Made by a program: the position numbers and the translations under genes
Assembly: GCF_018449675.1 (NCBI RefSeq)
Contig: NZ_JAAVUZ010000002.1
Coordinates: forward strand, 186,001-250,000
Direction: 5' to 3'
Origin: Glaciihabitans sp. dw_435
GTDB lineage: Bacteria > Actinomycetota > Actinomycetes > Actinomycetales > Microbacteriaceae
DNA length: 64,000 nt
Notes under the pieces: model-generated
The model's input: only the letters and a program-made list of their open reading frames with translations
The model's database searches: none
Told to the model about the DNA's origin: nothing
Shown: piece after piece, positions 44,197 to 52,781 of the stretch
Position numbering within the stretch: position 1 is the stretch's first letter
Layout of the letters: every line of letters begins with the position of its first letter

Positions 44197-45396
44197 GTGA
44201 ACGATTCGCCCCAGCGTCGCAAGCGCCTGATCGTCCTGGCTTCCACGTTCCCGGTCACCCAGACCGACGGTGTTCCGGCCTTCGTTCTGGATATCGCCCG
44301 GGAGGAAGCCGAGGAGTTCGACGTCACGGTGCTCACCCCCAGTGTGCCGGGGGCGCCCCTCCACCAGGAAATCGACGGTGTTCGCGTCGTGCGTTTCCGT
44401 TACTTCCCCTCCCGCTGGGAAGACCTGGCCGACGGAGCCATTCTCGACAACCTCAAGGCCCGGCGGTCGCGCTGGCTTCAGGTGCTCCCCCTCCTTGTTG
44501 CCCAGGGCCTCGCCCTGCGGTCGCTGGTGCGCTCCACCCGCCCCGACGCACTCCACGCCCACTGGGTGATCCCCCAGGGCATCGTGGCCGCCGTGGCGGC
44601 TCCGCGCGTACCGACCCTCATCACCACGCACGGCGGCGACATCTACGCGCTCAACAACCCGCTGATCAACCTTGTCAAGAAGTGGGTGCTGCGCCGCGCC
44701 GCCAGTGTTTCCACCGTCAACGCCGAAATGGCCGGCACGCTGACCCGCTGGGGCGTCCCGGCGAAGAACCTCCACCTGCTCCCCATGGGCGTGCAGCTCG
44801 ACGACGTGCTGATCGCCCGCGCCGAGACCGAACCGCAGATCGACCACGTCGTGATGGTGGGACGCCTCGTGGAGAAGAAGGGCATGGGCGTCATGATCGA
44901 CGCCCTTCGCCGCCACATGACAACGAAGGACTGCACGGTCTCGATCATCGGTGACGGACCGCTGCGCGAGCAGCTCGAGCGCCAGTCACGCGGGTGGCGG
45001 GTATCGTTCCTCGGCCAGCTCGGCCGCCCCGACGTGCTGCGCGAGATGGGCAGAAGCTCGGTCTTCGTCGTGCCGTCCATTGCCGCGGCTTCGGGCGACA
45101 AGGAGGGCCTGCCCGTGGTGCTTCTCGAGGCCGCCGCCATGGGAGCGGCAATCGTCGCCAGCGACATCCCGGGGATCAACGAGGCGATGCGCCACGGTGA
45201 GACCGCACTGCTCGTGCCGCAGGGTGATGCCGAGGCCCTCGCCGCCGCGATCGATTCGCTGCTGCAGAGCGCCCCGCTGCGGGGACGCCTCGGCGCCGCC
45301 GCCGCGCAACGCGCCAAGGACTACTCGGTGTCCCACATCGGCGCGCAGTACCGCGATGTCATTCGCGGCATCATGGACGACCGCGCCACCCGCTGA
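44197..45396 (+). CDS. Family 4 glycosyltransferase
   Basis: 399 residues from a GTG. The acceptor domain has LASTFPVTQTDGVPAFV and TTHGGDIYALNNPL; the donor domain has VGRLVEKKGMGVMIDAL and GDKEGLPVVLLEAAAMG, with an E-x7-E. Paralogue of the GT4 at 41590-42822, lying on the opposite strand on the other side of the pyruvyltransferase gene. Divergent from the latter across 151 bases. It likely uses a similar acceptor to its paralogue. Confidence 0.9.
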   Translation: MNDSPQRRKRLIVLASTFPVTQTDGVPAFVLDIAREEAEEFDVTVLTPSVPGAPLHQEIDGVRVVRFRYFPSRWEDLADGAILDNLKARRSRWLQVLPLLVAQGLALRSLVRSTRPDALHAHWVIPQGIVAAVAAPRVPTLITTHGGDIYALNNPLINLVKKWVLRRAASVSTVNAEMAGTLTRWGVPAKNLHLLPMGVQLDDVLIARAETEPQIDHVVMVGRLVEKKGMGVMIDALRRHMTTKDCTVSIIGDGPLREQLERQSRGWRVSFLGQLGRPDVLREMGRSSVFVVPSIAAASGDKEGLPVVLLEAAAMGAAIVASDIPGINEAMRHGETALLVPQGDAEALAAAIDSLLQSAPLRGRLGAAAAQRAKDYSVSHIGAQYRDVIRGIMDDRATR

Positions 45397-45409
45397 CCCG
45401 GCGAGCTGT

Positions 45410-47311
45410 CTAGTAATCGATCCTGACGATCGACAGGCGGCAGGCCTCGGCGGGCTTACCCGCTTCGGTTCCACAGGTGTACGGCATTGTGTAGGTGTGC
45501 TCGACGACACCGAGGCCCGAGACATCCATCGTCGTACTGGACTCCGGCTCGTAGAGGAAGAAGTACTGGATCTTGTCGTCCTTGATGATCTTCTGGAACG
45601 CGGGGTCCGTGAAGTCGTGCGGGATGTCGCGGCCCCAGATCTGCGCGCGCATGTACCAGGAATAGATCAGGGTGCGGATGACCCGGTTGCTGACAATCCG
45701 GTCGCCTTCCTTGATCACGCCATCTGCCACGAGCTTCTCGGCGAAGACCTGATCGGCCGGCTTGACCGCGGTCGACCGCAGGTACTCGTAGCTGCCGTAG
45801 GTCTGCCCGGTGGCGAAGGGATAGGCGCGGTTGTAGCCGTGCTGGCTGACGGCGGCCACCGGAATGATCACGATGAGCGCGATGGCGGCGAGCTTGCGCC
45901 ACCATCCGCCCTGCGCGCGCACGCGCTGCCACAGCGCCGGCCAGAGCAGGGCGGCCGTCACGGTCGACAGGGCGAGCAGCGGCCAGTAGTACCGCAGGTT
46001 GCCACCCTTGCCCGCCGCGGACGTGAGCCCGAGGTAGCCGGTGAAGTAGACGACGAAGATCGTGGCAGTGATGACGGCCGCGCGGTGGCGCCGCGGTGAG
46101 ATGAGGCCGAACGCCAGCAGAATCACGAAGGCCGCGATGATCGGCACGGCAAACGGCGCGATCGCCTGGATCTTGTCGAGGTAGAACGGCAGGGCCTTCA
46201 CGCGCTGGCCGGCGTAATACTTGAGCCCGGCGACGAGACTCGTCTTCTTGGTGGCGGCGTCGGACGTCGTAGCGCCGTTGGACCCGGTCGTCCCCGTACT
46301 GGTCGGGGTCGGCACCTGGTACGTGCGGTCCTCGCCGTAGGAGATGGCGTTCTTCGACGCGGCGGGCGCCAGCTCGAGCGAATTCGTCACGGTCGTCGTG
46401 CCGGCCGTCGGGTCGAGCTTGGTGGCGGTGTTCACCGAGAACGATGACCCGATCGTCGGATACCCGTACTTCACCGTAAGCGCCGTCACCCAGGGAGCGG
46501 CCACCACGATCATGGTCAGCAGCGCGACGGCGGGCAGGATGAGCAGCGGCTTCGCCCGCTGGCGATAGGTGCCGGAGGCGGATGTCCCGGAGCCCGGGTC
46601 ATCCGCCGTCCGCCTGCCATGTCCGGTACCAACGCTACGCTTCGAACGACGCAGGGCGAGGAAACGGACGGCGAGCCATCCGATGAGCACGACCACGAAC
46701 ACGGGGATGAGGAACTGCTTGATGAGGTAGCCGAGCACGCAGGTGAGGCCCAGCAGCACTCCGGCGAGGATGCGGGAGCGACGGGTGCCCACCGCGAGGC
46801 GATCGTTGACCTCGGTAAGCACCCAGGCGAAGATCATGGTCCACGCGATGACGAGCAGGTCGGGCGTGAGGTTCATCAGGTTGCCGGCACAGAGCACCCA
46901 GACGGTGACGCCGACGACGAGGGCAGAGAAGAAGTTGCGGTTGGTCTGCCGGAAGACGAAGTAGGTGCCCGCGGCGACCCCGACGCTCGCCCAGGACGCG
47001 CTGGCGAGCATGAAGGCGAGCTGGGTGTCTGCCCCGAGTCCCATGAAGGGCAGCATCGTCCAGCTGATCATGGGCGACCAGTAGGCGTTGACGGCCTCAT
47101 CGAAGCGGCCGGCGGCCCAGTGCTCGGCGATGCGCATGTAGGAAATGCCGTCGATGTTGGTCATCGAGTAGCGCAGCTTGAAGGCGCCGTAGATCAGCGC
47201 CGCGGAGCTACCCAGCCACAGAACCACGAGGATCCAGAACTGGGTTCGCGTCGACGCGAGAAAGCCGCGTGCCGAAAACGGGCGCGGAGAAACTTGAGTC
47301 GGTCGAGGCAC
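45410..47311 (-). CDS. Multi-spanning membrane protein, GT39/ArnT-like GT-C candidate
   Basis: 633 residues from a GTG at 47311; an upstream extension of 50 residues runs through a GC-rich direct repeat and is unlikely. After the first membrane helix comes the outer loop NIDGISYMRIAEHWAAG, with Asp placed as in ArnT/PMT-type GT-C enzymes. About eleven more helices follow, interrupted near residues 270-370 by a polar Thr/Ser-rich segment likely outside the cell. A soluble C-terminal tail of about 130 residues holds cysteines. It would use a lipid-linked sugar outside the membrane. Lies 97 bases after the YbhN-like gene. Confidence 0.72.
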   Translation of the reverse strand: MPRPTQVSPRPFSARGFLASTRTQFWILVVLWLGSSAALIYGAFKLRYSMTNIDGISYMRIAEHWAAGRFDEAVNAYWSPMISWTMLPFMGLGADTQLAFMLASASWASVGVAAGTYFVFRQTNRNFFSALVVGVTVWVLCAGNLMNLTPDLLVIAWTMIFAWVLTEVNDRLAVGTRRSRILAGVLLGLTCVLGYLIKQFLIPVFVVVLIGWLAVRFLALRRSKRSVGTGHGRRTADDPGSGTSASGTYRQRAKPLLILPAVALLTMIVVAAPWVTALTVKYGYPTIGSSFSVNTATKLDPTAGTTTVTNSLELAPAASKNAISYGEDRTYQVPTPTSTGTTGSNGATTSDAATKKTSLVAGLKYYAGQRVKALPFYLDKIQAIAPFAVPIIAAFVILLAFGLISPRRHRAAVITATIFVVYFTGYLGLTSAAGKGGNLRYYWPLLALSTVTAALLWPALWQRVRAQGGWWRKLAAIALIVIIPVAAVSQHGYNRAYPFATGQTYGSYEYLRSTAVKPADQVFAEKLVADGVIKEGDRIVSNRVIRTLIYSWYMRAQIWGRDIPHDFTDPAFQKIIKDDKIQYFFLYEPESSTTMDVSGLGVVEHTYTMPYTCGTEAGKPAEACRLSIVRIDY

Positions 47312-47345
47312 GCGCCAATTATGCCAGTGGAGGTTGCGGGCTCCG

Positions 47346-47400
47346 GTCGGGCTGGCCGTCGGGGCGCGAGGCGGGCGACCGTCGTCGGGCTGGCCGTCGG
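47346..47400. repeat. 17-base direct repeat in intergenic region
   Basis: GTCGGGCTGGCCGTCGG occurs at 47346-47362 and again at 47384-47400, 38 bases apart, in the gap between two minus-strand genes. Probably replication slippage in GC-rich noncoding DNA. Confidence 0.7.
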
Positions 47401-47408
47401 CGCGCGGG

Positions 47409-48395
47409 TTACTCGGCCTGGGGCTCAGGTGGGCCGACGAGCTCGGGCTCCTTCTCGCCACGGATTCGCAGGGCGGACCACGCGGCGGCGAAGAACAGGA
47501 GGTCCATCAGCACGCTCCAGAGGCGCGAGATGACGACGACCACTGCCGCAACTGCCGCGGGCATCAGTGCTCCGAGCAGCGGTGCCTGCACGATCTCCCG
47601 CACGCCGAGTCCACCCGGTGCGAACACGATGAGCATGCCCGCGACACCGGCGAGGGTGCCAACGCCCATGACGTAGAAGACGGTGGAGTAGGGCAGATCG
47701 GGCACGACGGTCTTCGCGATGAAGAACAGTGACAGCCCGTTGATGATCGATCCGACCAGGTACAGCCCCGCCCCGGACGAGATCGTGCGCCAGGTGGCGT
47801 GGTGCTCGCGCTCAAAGGTGCCACGGCGCAGGAGCTTGTAGGCGAGCCCCATGAGACGGTTGAAGACGGGAGGAATGATCGCCACGATGCATCCGATCAA
47901 TACCAACACCATCAACCATTTTATGAACCGGTATTGCTCGGGAATCAGGTCGATGCGGGGATCGAAGAGCAGCAACGCGATGGACAGCGCCAGCTGCACC
48001 ACGATCTGCAGTGCCGCCTCCAGCAGGGAGCTGACGGCGAGCTTGTTCTTGGAGATGCCCTGCTTCGAGGCGAAGAAGATCTTGCCGAGGATCCAGGGAG
48101 CGGTGCCCGGGATGTACCGGCCGAGCCAGGACTTGGCATAGACGTAGATCAGCACGGGTTGGTAGACGGCCTGCTTCGCGCCGAGGCTGCGGAGGATGAC
48201 GATCCAGATGTATGCGCTCCAGTAGCGCGAGGTCAGGCCGAGCACGCAGGCCACGATGAAGAACCACCAGTCGAACTGGATGTTCGCGAGCGTGCTCCAC
48301 TCGATCTGGCTGACGTAGTAGACCAGGAATGCGATGAGCAATACGTAAAAGGCGATGGGCACGCCAGTCTTCAGTACCCGTTTCACGTAGCGCAT
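47409..48395 (-). CDS. YbhN/AglD-like membrane protein (lysylphosphatidylglycerol synthase transmembrane-type)
   Basis: 328 residues from the ATG at 48395; the longer frame overlaps the divergent gene and is rejected. About eight membrane helices. Landmarks are SRYWSAYIWIVILRSLG, KSWLGRYIPGTAPWILGK, ASKQGISKNKLAVSSLLE and FAPGGLGVREIV, which match the UPF0104/YbhN family. Members accompany polysaccharide glycosyltransferases and may move lipid-linked intermediates; function is not settled. Divergent from the TagD-fusion gene and probably co-transcribed with the GT-C gene downstream. Confidence 0.85.
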   Translation of the reverse strand: MRYVKRVLKTGVPIAFYVLLIAFLVYYVSQIEWSTLANIQFDWWFFIVACVLGLTSRYWSAYIWIVILRSLGAKQAVYQPVLIYVYAKSWLGRYIPGTAPWILGKIFFASKQGISKNKLAVSSLLEAALQIVVQLALSIALLLFDPRIDLIPEQYRFIKWLMVLVLIGCIVAIIPPVFNRLMGLAYKLLRRGTFEREHHATWRTISSGAGLYLVGSIINGLSLFFIAKTVVPDLPYSTVFYVMGVGTLAGVAGMLIVFAPGGLGVREIVQAPLLGALMPAAVAAVVVVISRLWSVLMDLLFFAAAWSALRIRGEKEPELVGPPEPQAE

Positions 48396-48474
48396 CCTCT
48401 TGCTTGCAGGTCGTCCGGGAGCGGGCAGACCAGATTCAACCCTAAACCCCCGTGCGAAGTACACTGGGCTGCCT

Positions 48475-49815
48475 ATGGCAACCCACGCGACAGTCATCAC
48501 GTATGGCACCTTCGATTTGTTCCATGAGGGGCACCGCCGCCTGCTCGAGCGGGCTCGGGAGCTCGGTGACAGGTTGATCGTCGGTGTCACCACGGAGAAC
48601 TACGACGACTCCCGCGGCAAGCTCAACATCCACCAGAGTCTGATGGAGCGCATCGAGAACGTGCGGGGCAGCGGCCTGGTCGACGAGATCATCATCGAGG
48701 AGTACGAGGGCCAAAAGGTCACGGACATCCAGAAATATGGCGCCGACATCTTCGCCATCGGGTCCGACTGGCTGGGCAAGTTCGACTTCCTTAAGGATTA
48801 CTGCGAGGTCGTCTACCTCGAGCGCACCACCGGCGTGTCCAGCACGGAGCTGCGCGCCAGGAGCGCGGGCATCCTCGGGCTCGGCGTCGTCGGCACCGGG
48901 CGGATCGCCAACCGGTTCGTTCCGGAGTCGAAGTTCGTCAGCGGGGTGGACATCCCCGGCGTATACGGCGTGACCCCCGCCTCCGTCGAGGCCTTCGCGG
49001 CGCGTCACGAGTTGTCGTTCTCCACCACCGACTACGACGAGTTTCTCTCCCGCGTCGACGCGGTCTACATCGCCAGCCCGCACCAGTTCCATGCCGACCA
49101 GGTGCGCCGCGCGCTGACGGCAGGCAAGCACGTTCTCGCGGAGAAGCCGCTGTCACTCACCGCCGCCGAGGTGCGCGAGCTGACTGCGCTGGCCAGCGAC
49201 AACGGCCTCGTTCTGCTCGAGGCGATCAAGACCGCCTACTCCCCCGGATTCATTCGGCTCGTGGCCATCGCGCGCAGCGGCCTCATCGGCAACATCCGCA
49301 ACGTCGAGGCGACGTTCACCAAGCTGTCCAGTGGCGAGCTGCGCGAGCTGGACGCCGCTTCCGACGGTGGCAGCGTCACCGAGCTCGCCAGCTACCCGCT
49401 GCTCGCGGTTGCCAAGCTCCTCGGCACCGCCCCGCTCGAGGTATCCGCCCAATCCCTGTTCGCCGACGGCTACGACGTCGACGTCTTCACCAAGATCAAC
49501 CTCCGCTTCGAACACGCCCTCGCGTCCGTGCGGGTGGGACTCGGCGTGAAGTCCGAGGGCGACCTCGTGATCGGGGGCACGTCCGGGTACATCTACGTGC
49601 CGTCTCCCTGGTGGAAGACCGAGTACTTCGAGGTGCGGTACGAGAACCCCGCGGACAACAAGAAGTACTTCTACCGCTTCGACGGCGACGGCCTGCGCTA
49701 CGAGATCGCCGAGTTCAGCACCATGATCGCTGGCGGCGACACCGAGACCTACAAACTGACCGCCGCCGAATCGGTCTTCATTGCCGACATGATCGAGCGG
49801 TCGCGCCCGGCCTGA
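48475..49815 (+). CDS. Fusion: TagD-type cytidylyltransferase and Gfo/Idh/MocA oxidoreductase
   Basis: 446 residues from the ATG at 48475. Residues 1-135 are a complete glycerol-3-phosphate cytidylyltransferase-type domain: YGTFDLFHEGH (10-20, the HxGH motif) and RTTGVSSTELR (about 117-127). Residues about 137-446 are a Gfo/Idh/MocA dehydrogenase: LGVVGTGRIANRF (NAD(P) site), YIASPHQFHADQV, and EKPLSLTAAEV (EKP motif). No frameshift or gap lies between them. The nucleotidyltransferase should activate a polyol phosphate with CTP; the dehydrogenase could make that polyol phosphate by reducing a keto-sugar phosphate. A CDP-glycerol glycerophosphotransferase is encoded at 55741-56937. Substrate is inferred, not shown. 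Confidence 0.88.
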   Translation: MATHATVITYGTFDLFHEGHRRLLERARELGDRLIVGVTTENYDDSRGKLNIHQSLMERIENVRGSGLVDEIIIEEYEGQKVTDIQKYGADIFAIGSDWLGKFDFLKDYCEVVYLERTTGVSSTELRARSAGILGLGVVGTGRIANRFVPESKFVSGVDIPGVYGVTPASVEAFAARHELSFSTTDYDEFLSRVDAVYIASPHQFHADQVRRALTAGKHVLAEKPLSLTAAEVRELTALASDNGLVLLEAIKTAYSPGFIRLVAIARSGLIGNIRNVEATFTKLSSGELRELDAASDGGSVTELASYPLLAVAKLLGTAPLEVSAQSLFADGYDVDVFTKINLRFEHALASVRVGLGVKSEGDLVIGGTSGYIYVPSPWWKTEYFEVRYENPADNKKYFYRFDGDGLRYEIAEFSTMIAGGDTETYKLTAAESVFIADMIERSRPA

Positions 49816-49852
49816 GCCGGCGCCCTCGCGCAGCCGCAGCCGCGGAGAGGAA

Positions 49853-50863
49853 CTACCTCGCCACTGCCGTCGCGGGTCCGACGCTGCCGCCGGGCAGCAG
49901 CTGGGCAGTCTGCACTCCGCGAGTAGCGGCAACCCGGCTGCGGCCGCGGTGTGCGAGAAGGATGTTGGTCGCCGTCCGGGCAGTTTCGTCGAGGTTCGCC
50001 GCGATGGTGGTCAGCTCGGGCTGGGTCTTGGTCGCGAGGGTGTCGTCGCAGCCGACGATGCTGATGTCCTCCGGCGTGCGAACGCCCCGTGCCGCGAAGC
50101 CGTTCAGCAGACCGTGCGCCATGACATCGTCGAACGCGATTGCCGCTGTCGCACCGGTCGCCACCAACGCGTGGGTTGCTTCCCACGCTTCGTCATAGCT
50201 TCCGAGACGGGTGTCATAGGTGTCCACGATGACGCCGTGACGGCGACCCGCGTCGATCACCGCCTTGGAGCGCGACGCGTTCGACCACGACGCCTTCGGC
50301 CCGCCAACATACGCGAGATGATGGTGCCCGAGGGCCGTCAGCTGCTCGACGGCCTGGGCGATCGCCGGCGCGGTGTCGACGAGAACACGACTCATGTCGG
50401 CGATGTCTCGGTTGATCAGCACGATGTTGTGGGATTCGGCGAGCCGCTGCAGATCGCGGCTGGCCATTCGCGATGAGATGTTGATGATGCCGTGTACCTG
50501 GGGCCCGAGATCATGGATCAACTCCTGCTCGCGCCCCGCATCATCCGCGGAGTCTGCGATAAACACCGAAAGCCCCGACTCGTGCGCGGTGTGCTGAATG
50601 GATCGGATCAGGGGTGGGAAAAACGGGTTCGCGATGTCGGGCAGGACGATCCCAATGGCATTCGCCCGCCCGGACACCAGCCCGCGCGCCAGCTGGTTGG
50701 GAACATAGCCGACCTCGAGGGCATGGGCTTTGACCGCCGCTACCGTGTCGGGGTGAAGCAGCTCTGGCCGGGTGAACGCGCGCGACACCGTCGACGGGGA
50801 GATGTCCAGCGCGGCGGCGATCTTGACGATCGTCGGGCGGCCGGACGGGTCGGGACGCCTCAT
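49853..50863 (-). CDS. LacI-family transcriptional repressor of amino-sugar operon
   Basis: 336 residues. The N-terminal helix-turn-helix is plain: TIVKIAAALDISPSTVSRAF (about 13-32), with hinge region GYVPNQLARGL. The rest is a periplasmic-binding-protein-like ligand domain (IGIVLPDIANPFF, ISIVGCDDTLA). The start overlaps the end of nagA by four bases, so it is the last gene of the catabolic operon. A perfect 14-base palindrome lies before the first gene of the operon (55656-55669) and is the obvious operator. The effector is probably an amino sugar or its phosphate. Confidence 0.92.
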   Translation of the reverse strand: MRRPDPSGRPTIVKIAAALDISPSTVSRAFTRPELLHPDTVAAVKAHALEVGYVPNQLARGLVSGRANAIGIVLPDIANPFFPPLIRSIQHTAHESGLSVFIADSADDAGREQELIHDLGPQVHGIINISSRMASRDLQRLAESHNIVLINRDIADMSRVLVDTAPAIAQAVEQLTALGHHHLAYVGGPKASWSNASRSKAVIDAGRRHGVIVDTYDTRLGSYDEAWEATHALVATGATAAIAFDDVMAHGLLNGFAARGVRTPEDISIVGCDDTLATKTQPELTTIAANLDETARTATNILLAHRGRSRVAATRGVQTAQLLPGGSVGPATAVAR

Positions 50864-52029
50864 CCGGCCGGACCCACGACCTGGCCTCCCTGGATGACCC
50901 GGATCACGGCAGCGCTCTCGGGGTCAAGCAGCACCAGATCAGCGGGAGCTCCGACATCGAGGGAGCCGAGGCCGGTACGCGCGTGGGGAAGCACACCGGC
51001 GGGTGTGGTGGTGACCAGGGTCAGCGCGTCAGCAAGGGACAGCGAGGTGCCGCCGAGCACGGTGCGAAGGGCACGTGGCAGATCCACCCCCGATCCGGCG
51101 AGATACCCCGTGCCGGGGTAGGCGAGGCGACCGTCCGCGCTCAACTCGACGTGTCCGCCAACGCTAGAGGCATAGCGTCCGGCCGCCCGGCCGGCGATGT
51201 CGGTGCTGTCGGAGACGAGGTAGGCCCGCGCGGTGGTCTTGGCCCGTAAAAACACTTCGATGGTGTCAAGAGGGAGGTGGTGGCCATCTCCGATGAAACC
51301 CGCGGTCAGCCGGTCATCCGCCAGCTGGGTCCACAGCGCGTTCGGATGACGCGGCAGCACCCCCGCGATGCCGTTCCCGAGATGCGTGGAGAGGGTGGCA
51401 CCCGCGTCGACGGCCGCCGTGATCTGATCGGGCGTCGCGTGCGTGTGTCCGATGGCGACCCGAACGCCGAGAGCGACGATGCCGGCGATCTGGCCGGGCG
51501 CATCATCGGTGTGCGGTGAGACGGTAATGATGCCGACCGGCGCCCCGGTGGCCAGCCATCGGTCCACCTCGGCTGCATCGATGGGCCGCATCACGGTCGC
51601 GTCGTGCACGCCGCGCGCACCTTCCTGGTCGGACAGGAACGGCCCCTCGAGGTGCACATCCGGGATCGCTCGCGCGGTTGCCGGATCCTGTCGGCGTGCC
51701 TCGGCGATGGCCACAAGACGGGCGATGATCGCACCCTCGTCCGCGGTCACGATCGTCGGTGTCCAGGTCGTCACCCCGATCCCCGCAAGACGGTGGGTGA
51801 GGCGGATGATGGTGTCTGCGGTGGGCTCGGACGCGTTGACGTCCAGGCCGTCGAATCCGTTGACCTGGGCATCGATGAATCCAGCGGAAATCACCGGGAA
51901 TGCCGCGGATCCGGGCGGACGCTCGCGCGAAGTGACCGACAGGATCGCCCCGTCACGGTAGGTCACCGCCAGAAGACTCTCGCCCGAGGCATCCATTCCC
52001 TCCAGCGTCGTCTTGCCATCGGGAGTCAT
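50860..52029 (-). CDS. nagA: N-acetylglucosamine-6-phosphate deacetylase
   Basis: 389 residues from the ATG at 52029, which overlaps the nagB stop; upstream extension is non-homologous. Amidohydrolase landmarks in order are SAGFIDAQVNGFDGLD, HLEGPFLSDQEGARG, IGHTHATPDQ, STHLGNGIAG and LVSDSTDIAG. It removes acetate from GlcNAc-6-phosphate to give glucosamine-6-phosphate in the cytoplasm, the substrate of NagB next door. Ordinary length for the family. Confidence 0.93.
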   Translation of the reverse strand: MTPDGKTTLEGMDASGESLLAVTYRDGAILSVTSRERPPGSAAFPVISAGFIDAQVNGFDGLDVNASEPTADTIIRLTHRLAGIGVTTWTPTIVTADEGAIIARLVAIAEARRQDPATARAIPDVHLEGPFLSDQEGARGVHDATVMRPIDAAEVDRWLATGAPVGIITVSPHTDDAPGQIAGIVALGVRVAIGHTHATPDQITAAVDAGATLSTHLGNGIAGVLPRHPNALWTQLADDRLTAGFIGDGHHLPLDTIEVFLRAKTTARAYLVSDSTDIAGRAAGRYASSVGGHVELSADGRLAYPGTGYLAGSGVDLPRALRTVLGGTSLSLADALTLVTTTPAGVLPHARTGLGSLDVGAPADLVLLDPESAAVIRVIQGGQVVGPAG

Positions 52030-52781
52030 CACGCGTTCTCCGGGGCGGAGGCGAGGTCGACGTGGAGGGAGACCGCGGGATGGGTGCGCAGTGCGGTGCC
52101 GGGATGAATCGCGCCGATGGGTTCGTGGAGGGTGTTCCACACTGCCTGCTTCTTGGCGGTGCCGGGAATCGATCCGATGATCCGCTGTGCGTTGAGCAGC
52201 CGACTGATGGTGACAGTGATCGCCGTGGACGGGACGGCGGCCGCGCTCGGGAAGTGGCCTTCGTCGACCTGCTGCTGGCGACTCACCATGTCGAGTTCCA
52301 CGACCCGGGCTCTGTCGATGCTGGCGAACTCGGCGGGAGGATCGTTGAAGGCGAGGTGCCCGTTGACGCCGAGCCCGAGCAGAACGAGATCAAATGGCGC
52401 GTCACCCATGACCTGTCCATATCGGGTGGCCTCGTTTTCGGGTTCGTTTGCTGTGTCGATGCGGTGGAAGGTGGTGGCGGGCAGCCGCCGGAAGAAGTTG
52501 CGCAGCAGCCAGTTGCCGAAGCCCTGCGGAGCGTCGGCGTTCAGCCCAATGTAGTCGTCCATGTGGAAGGACTCGATCCGGCTCCAGTCGATCCCGTCTT
52601 CGGCGGCCAGCCAGCGCAGGGTGGGTTCCTGGCTGGGTGCCGCGGCCAGCATCAGCCGCACCACGTGTGCGCGGGCGAGCGCGGAGCGGAGGACGGCTCC
52701 CGCTTCCGCGGCGGCGGCCCTGCCGAGCGCTTCGGCATCGGCGTGGACGAGAAGGTCGGGTGCGAACGTGGTGGTCGTCAT
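52029..52781 (-). CDS. nagB: Glucosamine-6-phosphate deaminase
   Basis: 250 residues from the ATG at 52781; a longer frame adds 43 non-homologous residues. It has FHMDDYIGLNADAPQGF (usual DEY.G variant), DLVLLGLGVNGHLAFNDPP and TITVSRLL-like blocks of the NagB family. It converts glucosamine-6-phosphate into fructose-6-phosphate and ammonia, feeding glycolysis. Overlaps the upstream epimerase gene by four bases and nagA by one. Confidence 0.92.
   Translation of the reverse strand: MTTTTFAPDLLVHADAEALGRAAAAEAGAVLRSALARAHVVRLMLAAAPSQEPTLRWLAAEDGIDWSRIESFHMDDYIGLNADAPQGFGNWLLRNFFRRLPATTFHRIDTANEPENEATRYGQVMGDAPFDLVLLGLGVNGHLAFNDPPAEFASIDRARVVELDMVSRQQQVDEGHFPSAAAVPSTAITVTISRLLNAQRIIGSIPGTAKKQAVWNTLHEPIGAIHPGTALRTHPAVSLHVDLASAPENA

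Noticed and set aside
47312-47461. 50-residue N-terminal extension of the GT39-like gene
   Set aside because: It reads through a GC-rich direct repeat, is Pro/Ser/Arg-rich, and lies before the first membrane helix without a plausible signal.
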